Shown: positions 45,226-58,000, counted from the first letter of the stretch. The stretch: 64,000 nt of DNA from Aquilaria yunnanensis (GCA_039654915.1 CM077600.1:70255992-70319991); one strand, 5' to 3'. The notes: generated from the sequence alone by a model not told the origin. Numbers and translations: made by a program.

Positions 45226-46430
45226 CATAGTACACTGGCTACTGCTTCCCTCCTTCCTCCCTATTCAAAGCCGAGCTTATGGCTTTCTCAGTGACTGCAA
45301 GATAGAGGATTAGCGGTTCTCCTTCCCTCGGTTGCTGATATACCATTAAGAATTACTTGGCCAAATAGGTCAAGTTATTTTTTAGCTCCTCCCAAGTGTT
45401 CTGGCATTCCTTGTTCTAAGAGTGTTCCCCGACTCTGAGGTTGGCTTCATTTTTGGCTGATTTCATGAGTACTTTAAAGAACTGCCAGCACCAATCTCCA
45501 TATCTGGATATGAATCTGCTAAGGGAAGTTATTCTTCCAGTGAGCCTTTGTATATCCTTTGTTGTTGTTGCAGTTTAGAATGCTAGCATACATCAACTTT
45601 TTCGGGTTGACATTTATACCTCTTTCGAATACCATGAATCCGAGGAATTCGCTAGCTATCATCCCAAACAAACACTTTTTAGGGTTAAGGTGGATTCCAA
45701 ATTTCTTAAGTTGGTGGAATGTTTCCCTAAATCTATGACATAATTACTGGTTGTTTACTCTTAACTATCATATCATTGACGAACACTTCCATATTTCTCC
45801 TAATCTAGGAGTTGAATACCCTGTTCATCAGCCTTTGGTATGTAGCTCCTGCATTTTTAAGGCAGAAGGGCATTCTGACGTAACAGTACGTCCTGGCTTC
45901 GGTAATGAAGGTAGTGTTTTCCTCATCTTCAGGATCCATCCAAATTTGGTGGTATCCACTAAAAGTGTCAAGAAAGTTAAGCAGACTGTGTTTGACCATT
46001 GAGTCCACCAATTGGTCTATTGGTGGTAAAGGCTATGAGTCTTTTAGACAAGCATTGTTTATATTTTGAAAATCGATGCACATTCGGAGTTTATTGCTCC
46101 CTTTCTTTGTATCGACAACAACGTTGCTAAGCTAGTCAGGGCACTTGACTTCCCTTATTATGCTTGCCTCCATTAGTTGTTGGACCTCACTTTTGACAAA
46201 CTTGTTCTTATGCACCGAAAGGCCACACTTTTTCTGCCGAATAGGCCTTGCCTCATGTCTTACCTTGAGACTGTGTTGAATTATACCCTGGTCTACCCCG
46301 GGCATATCCTTCAGAGAGTAAGCAAATAGATCTTTGTTCAATAATAAAAGGAACACAAGTTTTTCCTTATCACCTTCGGCTAGTTGTTTCCCCACTTGGG
46401 TACTTTAGCCCAGGACAAGTTCTACATCCT
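45226..46430 (-). pseudogene. pol: Tat-2 reverse transcriptase and start of RNase H
   Basis: Read on the minus strand from 46395: a Tat-type RT with GVDQGIIQHSLKV, EVQQLMEASIIREVKCPD, the FLDTFSGYHQI block, YCYVRMPFCLKNAGATYQR (the usual Gly of MPFGLKN is Cys) and the catalytic box as FVNDM near 45760-45775, with the first Asp lost to Asn. RT thumb and RNase H start blocks follow in shifted frames down to PVYYV at about 45235, where GAG-B begins. The missing catalytic Asp alone would inactivate it. The rest of RNase H and the integrase are absent from the window. Confidence 0.8.
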
Positions 46431-47140
46431 CTATTTTTATCTTTTCAAGGTCACTTTTTCACTCTCTATCTCATCTTTGCATGATATGCTCTTCTTTGCC
46501 AAAGTCAATGTGAACTTTCACTTGGCTCTGTCTTACTTTGATGAAAACTTTTCTTACTTCGGCTTGGTTGATGAGTATTTCTGCATCACCTTCCTTCATG
46601 CCGAATGTGATAGTCAGGTATTTTACATCTAGGTGAATGTGAAGATTCCCCTGTGTCTGCTTGCCGAGGATGGCATTATATGAAGATGGGACATCTATGA
46701 TGATGAACCTTGTCATAGTAGAAGCAAAGAGTTCTTCCTTAGTCTGGACCGAGCTACCCTTTAGCATTAGGGATAAATCAATCCACCCAAGCATTGGGAG
46801 GAGTTCCAAGGGACCAACACCGAAGATAGGCGAGGTAATGGGTTTAGGATCACCCTTGGAGATACCCAAGTTCGGCAACAAATAGGAGAATGAAATGTTG
46901 GCGTTCGACCATCATTAATGAGCACCCTCTTGACATCCCAGCTTCCTATCCTTGCCATGATCAGAAGAGGGTCATCGTGTGGAAACTTCACTGTAGAACC
47001 ATATTTCCAAACAAGCTTGTTCATTGGTTTGTCGAATTCCATCGTCGCAATTTCACGAGCTTTCCTTTTCCTTTCAATTGAGGTTATTCTAGTTGTGATT
47101 GTTTGGATTATACTGGTCGGAGGTGGCAAGTGTTTCCTGG
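46431..47140 (-). pseudogene. pol: Tat-2 protease region
   Basis: PHDDPLLIMARIGSWDVKRV followed by LINDG near 46960 is the Tat protease start, where the family has V-D-x-G. The later FIIIDVPSSYNAILGKQ block near 46660 matches 'VPSAYNAILGRP', followed by LHIHLDVKYLTITFG. Two overlapping frames show a frameshift between 46881 and 46767. The polyprotein-cleaving activity is lost. Confidence 0.75.
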
Positions 47141-48260
47141 GACTGCTGTTGCGACGTCAGTCAGAATCATAATCCTCATCCTCTACTTTTCTATCTTCTC
47201 CCTTTCTTTCTCGAGCTTTGGGCGACGGCACCCACAAGTAGCATTTAAGTTGCATTGCTTGATCAAAGATTCAATATACTTTCTCAGCTGGAAGCAATCC
47301 TTGGTATCGTGCTTGTGGTCCAGATGAATTTGACAGAATTTCATCATGTTCTTCTTGTTGTCCGAGGTCATGGCCTTTGGACATTGAATTACGATTCCTT
47401 GCCTTTTCAGGGTTATCAGGATGTTCGTTCTTGTAGTGTTTAGGGTAGTAAATGATATGGGCCTCTTCCCTTTTGCTTTCCGAGGTCTACCTCCTCCCTT
47501 GGTGAAATACCGAGGTTGGTGACTCTGACCCTCGAAGTGATTAAGCTTAGACTTCGGGCTGCCCACCCATAGCTCTTCGGTTGTCATGTGTTGCTTGGCT
47601 CTTTGGTAAAATTCCCCGAAGGTGTTAGGGGGAGCCTTGGAGAACTCGTAGAAAAGCTATGAGTCCCTCCTTAGGCCCTTGGTCAAAATGAGGATTTGGA
47701 TCTCGAGGTGAAGGTCAAGAACACTTAGTGTGTCTCTATTGAATCTCTTGACGTAGTCCCTAATGGTCTCCCCATTCTTTTGAGCTACATTGAACATTTG
47801 GACAGGCATCTTCGCCATCGGCCTAGTTCTGATGAACTACTGGGTGAAGGTGGTGGACAACTCCTGGAAACCCATTATGGTTCCGGGGGCTAAGGAGTTG
47901 TACCATCCTATTGCCGGCCCTAACAAGGTGACATCAAAACATTTGCAGAGGGTGGCTTCATCGACACCATACCATATGATACTCCTCCTATATTTCATCA
48001 AGTGGGCTTGGGGATTGCTGTGACCATCATATGTCTATAGACATGGTACTCGGAAATTGCTGGGCATTAGCAATTCTACTATCGTACAAATGAAGGGGGA
48101 CTCTTCTCCGGTGAAGGTCCCTAACAACCTTGACCAAACAAGCTTTCAAGAGAACTATTTTTCCACCTTTTCCAACCTCTCCAGGATTTTCTCCATTAGG
48201 ATGGTAGTACCGCCCTCTCCTCGTTGCCTGGTAGCCAGATGCAATGGAGAATGACGTCTT
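47141..48260 (-). pseudogene. gag: Tat-2 gag, C-terminal part
   Basis: Minus-strand patches are KNGETIRDYVKRFNRDTLSV near 47770 (the 'ESLRDYVxRFN' signature), TKGLRR, and a long open stretch 47587-47183 with KPKSKLNHFEG-type linker and an Arg/Lys-rich segment. The zinc knuckle CQIHLDHKHDTKDC (C-x2-H-x4-H-x4-C) is complete near 47300. The N-terminal part is separated by the copia solo LTR beginning at 48261. Frameshifts occur between the patches. Confidence 0.75.
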
Positions 48261-49676
48261 TGTTGGGTTTCGGGAGCCAAACAGTGCAGCGGAATTTAAC
48301 CGAAACCCTCCAGGATCCAAGTGAAACGGGGTAAACCGGGTGTTCAAAAATTTCATACCTAATTTTCGGTTGAGATCTCTCACTCAACTATAGAGTCGAA
48401 TCACAAAACCTGAACAGTTGACGTGTTCAGGCTCTCTATGGTATCCACACGAGCCTCTCGGGATCACCACGCTTCCACCGCATCCTGGCAGATGCGTTTC
48501 TCTTGTGCTCGCAGTGCTAGCTTGCGTCCTCCAAGGAATTGCAAGAGAAGAGTGCGGCTGTCCTTTTGGGAGGCTAGGGCAAGGAGACCTTCGAATTTCT
48601 CACTTAAAAGTTGTATTTATAGTGAGACTCAACTTCCAGGCCTAATGGGTTTCAAAGCCCTAATCCAATTAGGATTTAATTTCGGGCTTAATAATGGCTC
48701 AACTCCTTGGCCCATTATTAATACGAAATTAAAGTGAAACCATAACCCAAATAATTAGCCCATGCACTCTAATGATCCAAATAGCTCTATGTGTGCGACC
48801 CAATAGGCTCTTGCCATGTTGGCAATGATCATCAATCACATTTATGATCATAAGCAATGAGCGGTGTCTAGCAACACATCATTGCTACCCAAGTGACAAG
48901 ATTGTCGGTGAATCGACTAAACCTTTATGATCATCACCGATATATGCCATTGTCCCTTTGTCCAAGATATCAAGACTAAGCACGAGACATGGAATGTGTC
49001 ACTCTCGTATAGCCCAATCTTTGGTTTCTTGATTACCGAGTAGACCAACTTAAACTGACAACATTGATATCATATATCAACTCATCGGAGCATGGCCATG
49101 CATTTTCTAAGTCTCACTCTATCAAGGGGCTCGAAGATATCACTCCCGTTACATAGGAAGGACAAATCCCATCTTGATCATACAAGTCCCTCCGCATGAT
49201 ATGTGACATACCCAATGACCTCCTTCAAGTTCACTCAGTTACGAGCAACAAAGGAAAGTATCAAAGTATGTGACTCACATGTAGGAAACCTTGATGATCT
49301 TAGGTCGAAGGACTACATATACCATGATCACTATGAGAATCACTTATGACACTCATATAACGATCCATGAAGTGTTCTCATCGTGGGTCGGTCCAGTACA
49401 CAAGTTCTCCAACTTGTACCCATATGTAGACTACATATCTCATATTAGTCTCCACATATGCTAGTCATTATGTATTATTGCAACCCGCTCCACAATAATA
49501 CTAGACTAGGGATGTTTAAGAATATCATTATTCTAGGGTTACAATTATGTTTATTACGTTACCCAGAAAGAAAACAACAAACAAAATTGCTGGATTAATG
49601 CCTCAATAAAATATCATGACTCAATGTGCAAAAATACAATCATCTCATGATTGGCTTTTTGGGAACAATACTAACA
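48261..49676 (-). mobile_element. Copia solo LTR (COPIA-B), 1416 bp
   Basis: It is end-to-end similar to the COPIA-A LTRs, TGTTGGGTTTCGGG to CAATACTAACA in plus view. The flanks GTCTT and GTCTG match at 4 of 5 bases. There is no interior, so it is a solo LTR. It splits the gag of Tat-2. Confidence 0.9.
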
Positions 49677-50129
49677 GTCTGCTTTTCGATGAGTAACTTC
49701 TCTAGCGCGAGGATAGGGACTTCTCGTCTGGGGATGGACTTTGCTGACAGGAAGTTTTGGCCTCTTTCGATCTTGTTCCTGCAATGCAACATCCCCGGCA
49801 TGGTATGTTCTCTATTGAGGACTCAATGTGAGAACCCCTGCTTCCAAAGCTCTAACAAGGTGACTTGTGAATTTTCTCCGGAGGATGCGCCTCCTTTTGG
49901 AGGTGCTGTTGACTAGCTTTGGTCAAGTTGCTATGTTATTTCAGCCATAATAGAGCATTGACAATTGCGGAGGAAGCCCATTGTGATTGTTGGAGGCCAC
50001 TTGTCCTCTAGTAGCGAAGTCTCTATCATAGGCTGTTCAGTCATTACTTAAGTTTCTAGTGCAGACTTGGACCTCAGGAGTCCCTCGTCCTTTGAATGCT
50101 GAGTCTCAACAACAGCGGCTTGGGAATGA
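49677..50129 (-). pseudogene. gag: Tat-2 5' gag region, unreadable
   Basis: By position this is the N-terminal gag and leader of Tat-2. I could not align a conserved block, only a CAGxQQ-free acidic stretch, and a 96-codon plus-strand frame here is probably incidental. Confidence 0.4.
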
Positions 50130-50149
50130 GTTCCCACACACGGTGCTAA
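50130..50149 (-). promoter_or_regulatory. Primer-binding site of Tat-2
   Basis: The minus strand reads TTAGCACCGTGTGTGGGAAC directly after the LTR, a variant of the TTGGCGCCGTCTGTGGGAA type found in plant Tat elements. Confidence 0.65.
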
Positions 50150-50150
50150 A

Positions 50151-50891
50151 TGATGGCCGGTGTCATCTTTGTTGTATGACATGTTGGCTTGAGGGAAGGA
50201 CTTCTGGCGAGAAGGTATCTACAAGACCTTGAAGAATGTAGGTTAAAAGCTCCCCAGAGTGTGTTTCCGGGGGAAGAGCCTCTGATACCCAAGTCATTAT
50301 GCAGGAGAGAAGTTACTTAAGGGCAAGGAGCAGAGAGTCAAAAGGAGAAAGAGAGTCCCCTGTCCTTACCAAGGAGCCCCTTAAGTATTTATAGGAGGGT
50401 AGAGGGAGGAGGCCATTTTGCACAGCTTATGCAAATCATGACATGTGTTCGGCTAGATCTAGTCCATATCTTTGGAGGCAGGTATCTCTAGCTGGCCGTA
50501 GGCCATTCTGGCCAGAGGGTAGGGGCGTGTGTGAGGCTTATTTGTTAGAGGTTCCTTAACTGCATTTTTCATTTCTCCGTAAGACCCCATCAGGGATGTG
50601 AGACCCCTTCGGGAAGGGATACTCCCAGAGGGCTGCCGGAGAAGGCTGTTTAGAAGGGAGGACCATCTTTGGGAGACGTTTTCCTCTTTTGAGGGTGACG
50701 GGCTTATGATTCCAAGGTTGGTAGTGTGCCCTTCGAAGGTTAAGAGGACTAGCTTTTCGTGAAGGTGGTCAAATATATTTTTTGAGGGTGGAGTAGAGAA
50801 TCCTCCAGGAGTAGGGGTTATGAATCCGTTGAGGGTGGTGTTCAGTTAGCCATTTAGGAGGTCTTTGTGGGCAATAGCCCTTCGACTATCA
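50151..50891 (-). repeat. 5' LTR of Tat-2
   Basis: 741 bp, matching 32727-33470 throughout. The TATAAATA box on the minus strand is at 50396-50403. It is followed by the TSD CCATG at 50892-50896. Confidence 0.9.
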
Positions 50892-52470
50892 CCATGCACT
50901 TGGACATAAATTCATCTATTTCTTTCTTCATGAAGGTACACCAAAATGGGGCCTTCTAGTCCTTATACATATTTTCTCCTCCTGGGTGCATGGATAGTCC
51001 ACTTGTGGAAGCTTTGGAGAGTAGTTTTTCCTTCAAACTTGGTTCAGGAGGCACATATATCCTTTTCTTAAAGTATATTACTCATCCCTTGTACTTAAAG
51101 CCATTATAGAACTTCTCTTTCTCTTCACCAGTTATAATCTTTAAAGTTGAGTCTCTAACTTGTGGTTGAATTAGCTCTTCAATCCACCTAGATTGGATGG
51201 AAACTGTAGTTAGTTGATGCTCCTCCCATGTCATCCATAACTTATGAAGTACCATAAAATCACTTATTTGATTCTCTAGCACCTTTTGATTTAACCACCC
51301 TAGTATATTGCCTATTAAGGGCATTAGCCATAATATTTCCTTTTCTATCTGTGTATTCTATAGTGTAGTCAAAATCTCCGCCTCCTCTGCCTATTGTTTA
51401 GTTTTTTTTAAATGAAGAAGTATTTCAAGCTTTGGTGATCTGTGTAGATTTTAAAGGCCCTTCCTAAAAGGTAATGCCTCTATTTAAATCATTATTACTA
51501 GTTTAAGATCATGTATGGGATAGTTTTGTTTATGGGGCCTTAATTGCCTTAATCCATAGGCTATTACTTTCTGATCTTGCATAAGAACACACCTAACTCC
51601 TAAACCTAAATCATCTGTACAAACTCCAAATGTCTTGCTTGGGTCAGGAAATATTAAGATTGGGGCTAATGTCAATCCTCTTTTAATCTCCATAAAGCTA
51701 GCTTCACAGGCCTGACTCAATTAAACTCCATATCTTTTCTAGTTAATTGAGTAAGAGGGGCAACTAAAATAAAAAATTGATCTATGAATCTTCTATAGTA
51801 CCCAGCTAGACCAAAAAAGCTTCTAATCTTTTTCACATTACTGGGTTTTTTTCCATGTTAGAATAGGTTTCACCTTCTCAGGGTCAACAGCTAGGCCTTT
51901 AGCATTTATCTCATGTCCAAGGAAAGCCATTTTAGCCAGCTAAAACTGGCATTTGATAGCGTAGCATACAAGTGATGTTCCTTAAATGTTTGCAGTGCTA
52001 TAGCTAGGTGTTCCTTATGTTTTTCTTCTCTTTTTGAATAAATCAGTATGTCATCAATGAAAACCACTACAAATTTATCTAGATATGGACTAAAACTATA
52101 TGCACATGGTCAACGAAGGCTGCAGGTGCATTTGTAAGGCCAAAAGGTATTATTGTATATTCAAAATGGTTATATCTAGTCCTAAACGCTATTTTGGGAA
52201 TGTCAGATTCCTTTATTCTTAATTGAAAGTAGCCATACCTTAAGTCTATTTTAGAAAATACACTAGCCCCTTTCAATTGATCAAACAAGTCCTCAATTCA
52301 TGGAAAAGTTACTTGTTTTTAATAGTCACTACATTCACCTTTCCGTAGTCAATGAATAGCCTTAAAGTTTCATTTTGCTTTTTTACAAAGAGAACTGGAG
52401 CCTTCCAAGGTGGCACACTAGGTTTGGTAAACCCATTTTCTAACATTTCCTTATGTTGTTTCTTAAATTC
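50892..52470 (-). pseudogene. pol: Chromovirus RT, RNase H and integrase zinc domain
   Basis: Minus strand, from right to left. RT blocks include APVLFVKK, a [20 protein letters not shown] block, [17 protein letters not shown] and the catalytic VVFIDDILIYSK near 52036-52075, with the Asp pair intact. RNase H relics follow: [29 protein letters not shown], then NYPIHDLKL, near 51500-51640. The integrase N-terminus near 50900-51000 has MHPGGENMYKD and EIDEFMSKCM. The pattern is that of Tekay/Del chromoviruses. Many stops are present (for example at 51723, and after LAKM). Integrase continues at 32721 beyond Tat-2. Confidence 0.85.
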
Positions 52471-54021
52471 TATTACCCACTCCGGGGTAGTCTAATTATG
52501 GTGACAAAATTGTGCATTTAGACTCCCAGGATTGGAAATGTTTTGTAGGCCATCAAAACATTACCCTTAGTGTGCATACCCAAGTGGCCTAAAATCACCA
52601 AACTTTTTAGATCATAACTAGACATATGGAAGTTCATGTACCTAAAATTTCAGATCAAAACTCAAACCACAAATGTTAGTTTTAATCTGATCTTTCTGCT
52701 GAACCTAAAATGAAAAAATTGAGGGGAGTAAGTTTCATTGAGAAACTTAGTAAGGGTAACACTTGGATTCAATAGGCCATGTGACCATCATCAAAACCTA
52801 AATCCAAAGACACTAAAACACAAACACCACAATGCATATATATAAGATATAACAACCAAATGCAGCAGCCATTCACAACCAACAAACACATGAAATGCAG
52901 TAGCAACAATAACCATAGATTAGTCCTTAAAACATGTAATAAACATAACCAAATCACTATGGTAGCCTTTCTCAAGCTAATGCTTGGTCTTAGGAGGATT
53001 TTAATAGTATTTAGTACTAACTTTGGGCTCTAGAAACCCTCACTTTACTGCCATCTTTGTGCACTTCACACTAGGTCACAAAACCTTCAATAAGTGCACT
53101 CCCCTCAATAAGCTTGGTTCATCAAGCTCGTGGCTCTCTTCCAAGCTTAGCCCTAGCTCCATGGTTGCTTCAAAAATACAGAAAACAACCCATGAGAGTA
53201 AGAGATTCCTTACCAAAGTGGGTAGGCCAAAAATCAAGCTTGACCTTGAAGCATCCAAGCAATAGCCCTAGTTTGCTTCCAATTGCTTCCTTTTGCATTC
53301 AATTTCAATCAATTGCAAGTTTCAAGGTATGGTGGCTATGGAGGAAGTGTGGCTGTGTTCTTGGGCTGGAGGACAACAAAAATGAGAGAGGGATAAGTGA
53401 TTTGGCCACTTAAATGGCCTTAAATGAGCTTAAGGGCACAAAACACACTTAACAAGCTTAACCTTGCTTTATGTTATTTTCTTTCTCACTAATTATGGTT
53501 TCTTTGCCTTAAAATCTTTGGTACACATGTGCCCAACATTTTTGACTAATTATCAAGTCTTGGCTGCCTCCCCCATGGTGGGATAACCCCACAATTCCAC
53601 CCTTAGACTTAAGTCAAAAGCTTGAACACCTTAAGGTTTACACTAGGACATTTAGGTCCTTATTGCCTTCAGTGTTTCCTTTGTCCAAACTTGTCTTCCA
53701 TGAGCAATTTCATCCTCCAATAGCACTTTCATACCATTCATATCCTTCCAATAACTTTCCAACTCTCTTTCTTGAGAGTTTTGCAATTGACTACCTGAAT
53801 TTCCAAAACCTTACAAAAAAGTCCATAGGTTGCTTGACAAATAAGCAATCCTTTAGGCTTTTCTTGGGGGCCAAGTTACCAACTTGGAACATTTTTAAGG
53901 AGGTTTTGATCATGCCTTTTACCACCCACACTTCAATCACTATGGTGAGAATTACACAATATAATGATTTTTAGCCATTATGACGCACTTATAATTCTCC
54001 CATTTTTGTGTGATGGTAACA
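52471..54021 (-). mobile_element. Solo LTR of family T, deletion derivative, 1551 bp
   Basis: The same termini as 41301-43785 (TATTACCCAC at the left, one change; GGTAACA at the right) with the perfect TSD AATTC (52466-52470, 54022-54026). It lacks about 936 bp that correspond to 41420-42355 in the longer copy. It is inserted in the protease-RT linker of the chromovirus. Confidence 0.88.
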
Positions 54022-55049
54022 AATTCTACCATTTCTAGCACTACCAACCTATATGGAGGAATGCTAATGGGGTTAGCTCCTAGTTGGAGTCGAATTTCAA
54101 ATTCTATTTCTCTAAGTGGAGGCATTACACGCAGATTAGAAGGAAACACTTCAGGGAACTCACACGGTGCTAGTATTCTTTTTAGTTTATCCTCAACTAT
54201 TTATTTATTCAAAAGGAACTCATCTTCATCTACTATGGGCTTCCTCTTCTACAATAGTTGCATCTAGACTATGGACTTTCTTTGTGGTAATGGATGGAAG
54301 ATTTTCTAGCTCTAACCTTTAGGAACTAAAAACTACTATGGCTTTATTGGCACAATCTATTCGCACTTGGTTTACAGCTAACCAATCCATTCTAAGTATG
54401 ATATCATACATGCTGGTATCTATGATTAGTAAATCAGTTTCAATTTTTGATTGCCCTAACTACAATTTATAGTTTTTAGCCATTGGGTTAGTGAATAAGT
54501 ACTGTGATCCAGCAATTTTAATCATAATCAAATCAGGTACTATAATAATTGGCAAGCACTGTTGAGAGATGCACTATTGTCAAAGAGAAATAAAACTACT
54601 TTATTGTTAAGCATTAGGGTGCCTTTTACAGCTTCCTGAGGTCCCTTGTTTGATGGCTCCACTTTAAAGACTCTCCCGAGTGTTGGCTTCCTAGCATATC
54701 GATCTTGGGGAACTTGCAGTAGTCCTCTTAGGTTTCATGCTTGTTTGGAGTTCCCTTCTCATGCTTCTGCTTCCTCTTAAGGTAGTCATTGCCCCAATGC
54801 CCCAACATTTGGCATTTGGGACACTGAGGTCCCCAAACCCCTTAGGGTTTCCTCTTCTTTTCTTTCTATTTGGGGGGCTTTGCTTGTTCCTCTAGCTTGC
54901 CCATACCTTGGAATTTCTTTCTAGTACTGGGTTAACCAGGGCTCTGTTCAATGACTAAGGCCTTTTGTACTACTCTAGAATAGCTCTAAATAAAAAATGG
55001 CCCCATGAATTGTCTAATTTATGGTTTCAGTCCCCTCACAAACTTGTTT
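54022..55049 (-). pseudogene. gag: Chromovirus gag C-terminus, zinc knuckle and protease
   Basis: Minus strand. NKFVRGLKP, IRQFMGPFFI and YSRVVQKALVIEQ near 54930-55045 are the conserved end of chromovirus Gag. The zinc knuckle reads CPKCQMLGHWGNDY near 54800, CCHC with the last Cys changed to Tyr. A protease relic (VILGMDWLAVNQVRIDC near 54370) follows, then FPSNLRVMPPLREIEFEIRL and ISIPPYRLVVLEMVEF at 54149-54030, the linker into RT. The frame breaks several times. To the right the gag is cut off by a TGTTACAACC LTR start at 55050. Confidence 0.8.
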
Positions 55050-58000
55050 TGTTACAACCTTCGTAGCAAGAAGCTTAATTAGGGAGTATAAATTAATAAA
55101 TCCCTTGTTTAGTACGGCATTTTCAGTTCATTTAGCAAGGTGATGCGTGTTACTTAAGGTTTATTAGCTTCTGAGGAGAATATGGCATCAAAAGTGGTTC
55201 AAGAGTAAAATGTTAATTTTGCATCTAGAGGTGCCAGATTAAGTACCGTAAGTTAAAACAAGTTTTAAAACCTAAACCTTGCTTAGCATTCAAGTATTTC
55301 ATTAAGTGTTGAAAATTTGACCAAGATTTGACCAAAGGTTACTATATTGGGATGGGAGCTTTTTGACAACCTAAAGAAAGTTTGAGGATTTATTGGTCTA
55401 AAGGCTTATAAATGGTAAAGGTGAGGCTTAGGCTACCACTATTCATCTTCTTCCTCTTCAAACCCGAGTTCAGCCTTTCCCCCTCCATTTATACTTCAAT
55501 TCTTGCTCAAATCCAAGAGTTCTTGGTGAAAATTAAAGGTTTCATGAGTGTATAAGCAATGGGTAGCTAATTTAACGTGAGTTTGGTGCATTTGAAGCTA
55601 TAAATCACATTTTCCAGCTAAGGCCCCATTTTACACAGAAGGTAACTTGATTTCCATGATGTTTTCTTGTTTGTTTGGCCTTTATTTGTTTGTGTTTTGC
55701 TTGGTTTCCCTTGTTTTAGTGCCATGAACCTTGAATTGGTTGGAACCTAGGCAAACCAAGTGAAACCTTGTTCATTGTTGTTGGAATGCTTGACCTTTGC
55801 TTGTGGCATAAAAATGACGCAAGAGATTTAGTATTCTTTTGCTAAATTGATGTATGTTGTTTGAATGTTTGTTATGGAGTTTGATTTGGTAAGTTAGTGC
55901 TCAAAATGACTTAAGTAAGGCACCCCTTGTGCATAGGTATCATGAGGAAGATTGTATCTCTTGCTTTACAAGAGATGTGAACATGCCATAGGGCTGTGCG
56001 TTTGCATCATGGCCTAAAGCCTGCAATGTGTACACATAGAATTCATGGTGTGCATGCACCATTCCAGAATGGGTGGGCTATTAGAGTGCGTGTGCACCAT
56101 GGAGGTGGTGCATTTGCATTGGGCCTAGGAGGCCTAGTTCATGCACAATGGAGTCCTTAAGGGCTCGTAGGACCCTAGTTAAGCTCGCTAAGTTTTTCCA
56201 TGACAACTTAAACATCGATTTAGTAAGGAATTAGTTGTTTTGCTTACTAAATTATTGTATAGAACTTATATGTTGGCGATGGATGTTGATTTGGTAGGTT
56301 ATTGCTCGAATTGAGTGAAGGAAAGTACCCCTTGAGCTTAGGCAACATGAAGGACAATGTAGAGGTTTTCCTGGGTGATGTAATTGCACCAGCCCATGGT
56401 GTGTTTGTACAAAATCTAGAATTGAGAAGTTGACTAAGATGTGAACACACTATATGGCTTGTGCATATACATCGTGATCGGAATAGCTAGATTGATTGCT
56501 TGTGTATTCCTAAGGCTTTATGAGACCTTGGGGGACCCTAGTTAAGCTTGCTAATCATCTCCATGGTTAGTAAAACATTAATTTTGTTATAGCCCTACTA
56601 GTGGAATGGTCAATGAGTGAGGTAAGTTCATACATCCTTAGCTTAAATACCTTAATTAAATGTGAATTGTCAAAATTGAGTAAGTTATCCAAGGGTTAGT
56701 TGGTTCCAAGTGGTTTATGGCACTAGGTTTGCCTAGGGACAAAATGGTCATTATGCTCCTTAGAGGTTCGGAATACATCTTGGGAGTAAAAATGATGTTT
56801 TTAAAAATTCAAAGCCTAAGTTAGCATTTTTTTGACTAAGTGTATGAATTACCTAGTTACTATTTGGGAAAGGGGTATTTTTGCAAGTTTTAAGAAATTT
56901 TGAGGCGGGAGGGGCTTTATTGGTTTGAAACATTTGAGGATGGCATGTTTGGCACTATTCCTCCATCCTTCCAACTCCATTTTTGCAGCCCTCGCAGACT
57001 TCTCAAATTCTTGCTAAATTCTCCTCCAAATCAAGATTTCATGGTGAAAAATGAAGGCTCTCTTGGTGCCCATGGGAAGGACAGCTTGTTTCAAACTTGT
57101 TTTACACCATTGAAGCTTCTTGGGGCATTTTTAATCCTTGGGATTCCTTGAATTCATGAGGTAACTCATTGTTCTTATTGATTTCAAGTTTCTTAAGCTT
57201 AGTTAAGGTTTGCTTGTTCTTGTTGATTTTAAGTTTCTTAAGCTTAGTTAAGCTTTGGTTTTGTTTGGTTTGTGCTAATTTAGTGCCATGACCTTGTATT
57301 AATTTGGAACCTAGGAAAAACTTAATGGAACCCGTGAGCTTAGAATGTAAGGCTTGGAGTTTCTTGATTGTTGCTAATTCTTATGTAATTGAGGTAACAG
57401 ATTTTGATTCAAGCATATTTGATGCCATTCATAGCTTGCATGTGGTAGAATCTATGTGATTTTGTGAATAGGATTGTTGGTGGATGGTATTGACTATGTT
57501 TTACTAGTGAAATTTTGATTACTTGTGTGGTGTTTATGGACACCATAGCATTTGTTTTAATGGTGCATCGTGACCTAGTGCATGTGTACATGCAGATTTA
57601 AGGCAAGCAGATGCATTCCTAAGGCCTCAAGGAGGCATTGAAAGCCCCCAAAGAGCCTTAGGCATGTAGCAGAAGGTTCAGGCTTTAAGGGCCTGGCACC
57701 TAGGCACCAAGTGGCGCTACAGCACCCAAGACCCCATTTGGAAACTGAAGAAAAATGGCCTTTAGCTCATAAGTGCGAGTTTTGGTGCCAGCACTCAACA
57801 ACATTGACATGCTATAGTATTTTCTCCATAACTTTTCGCTTGGTTGTCCAATTCAGGTGACTCAAGGTTCTACATGAAGCTAAGAGAAAGGGATATTATT
57901 TCCATGCCTTCCATAATCCTGAATTTGCCTAGGATTTTCTATATTTCAGTTCAAAGTGAAGGTGTCTTTGGCCACAATAGAGCACCATTAGCTAGGTGCA

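Larger units (their letters stand above)
32727..50891 (-). mobile_element. Tat-2: Tat-like Ty3/gypsy retrotransposon with nested insertions
   Basis: LTRs of 744 bp (32727-33470) and 741 bp (50151-50891) start (plus view) TGATG and end CTATCA, and are flanked by the perfect TSD CCATG. The interior, on the minus strand, has gag with a C-x2-H-x4-H-x4-C knuckle, protease and RT/RNase H relics. Integrase is missing. On the opposite strand near the 3' LTR lies an extra gene, which is the hallmark layout of Tat elements. GAG-B (36847-45225) and a copia solo LTR (48261-49676) are inserted in it. Without those two it spans about 8.4 kb. Confidence 0.9.
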
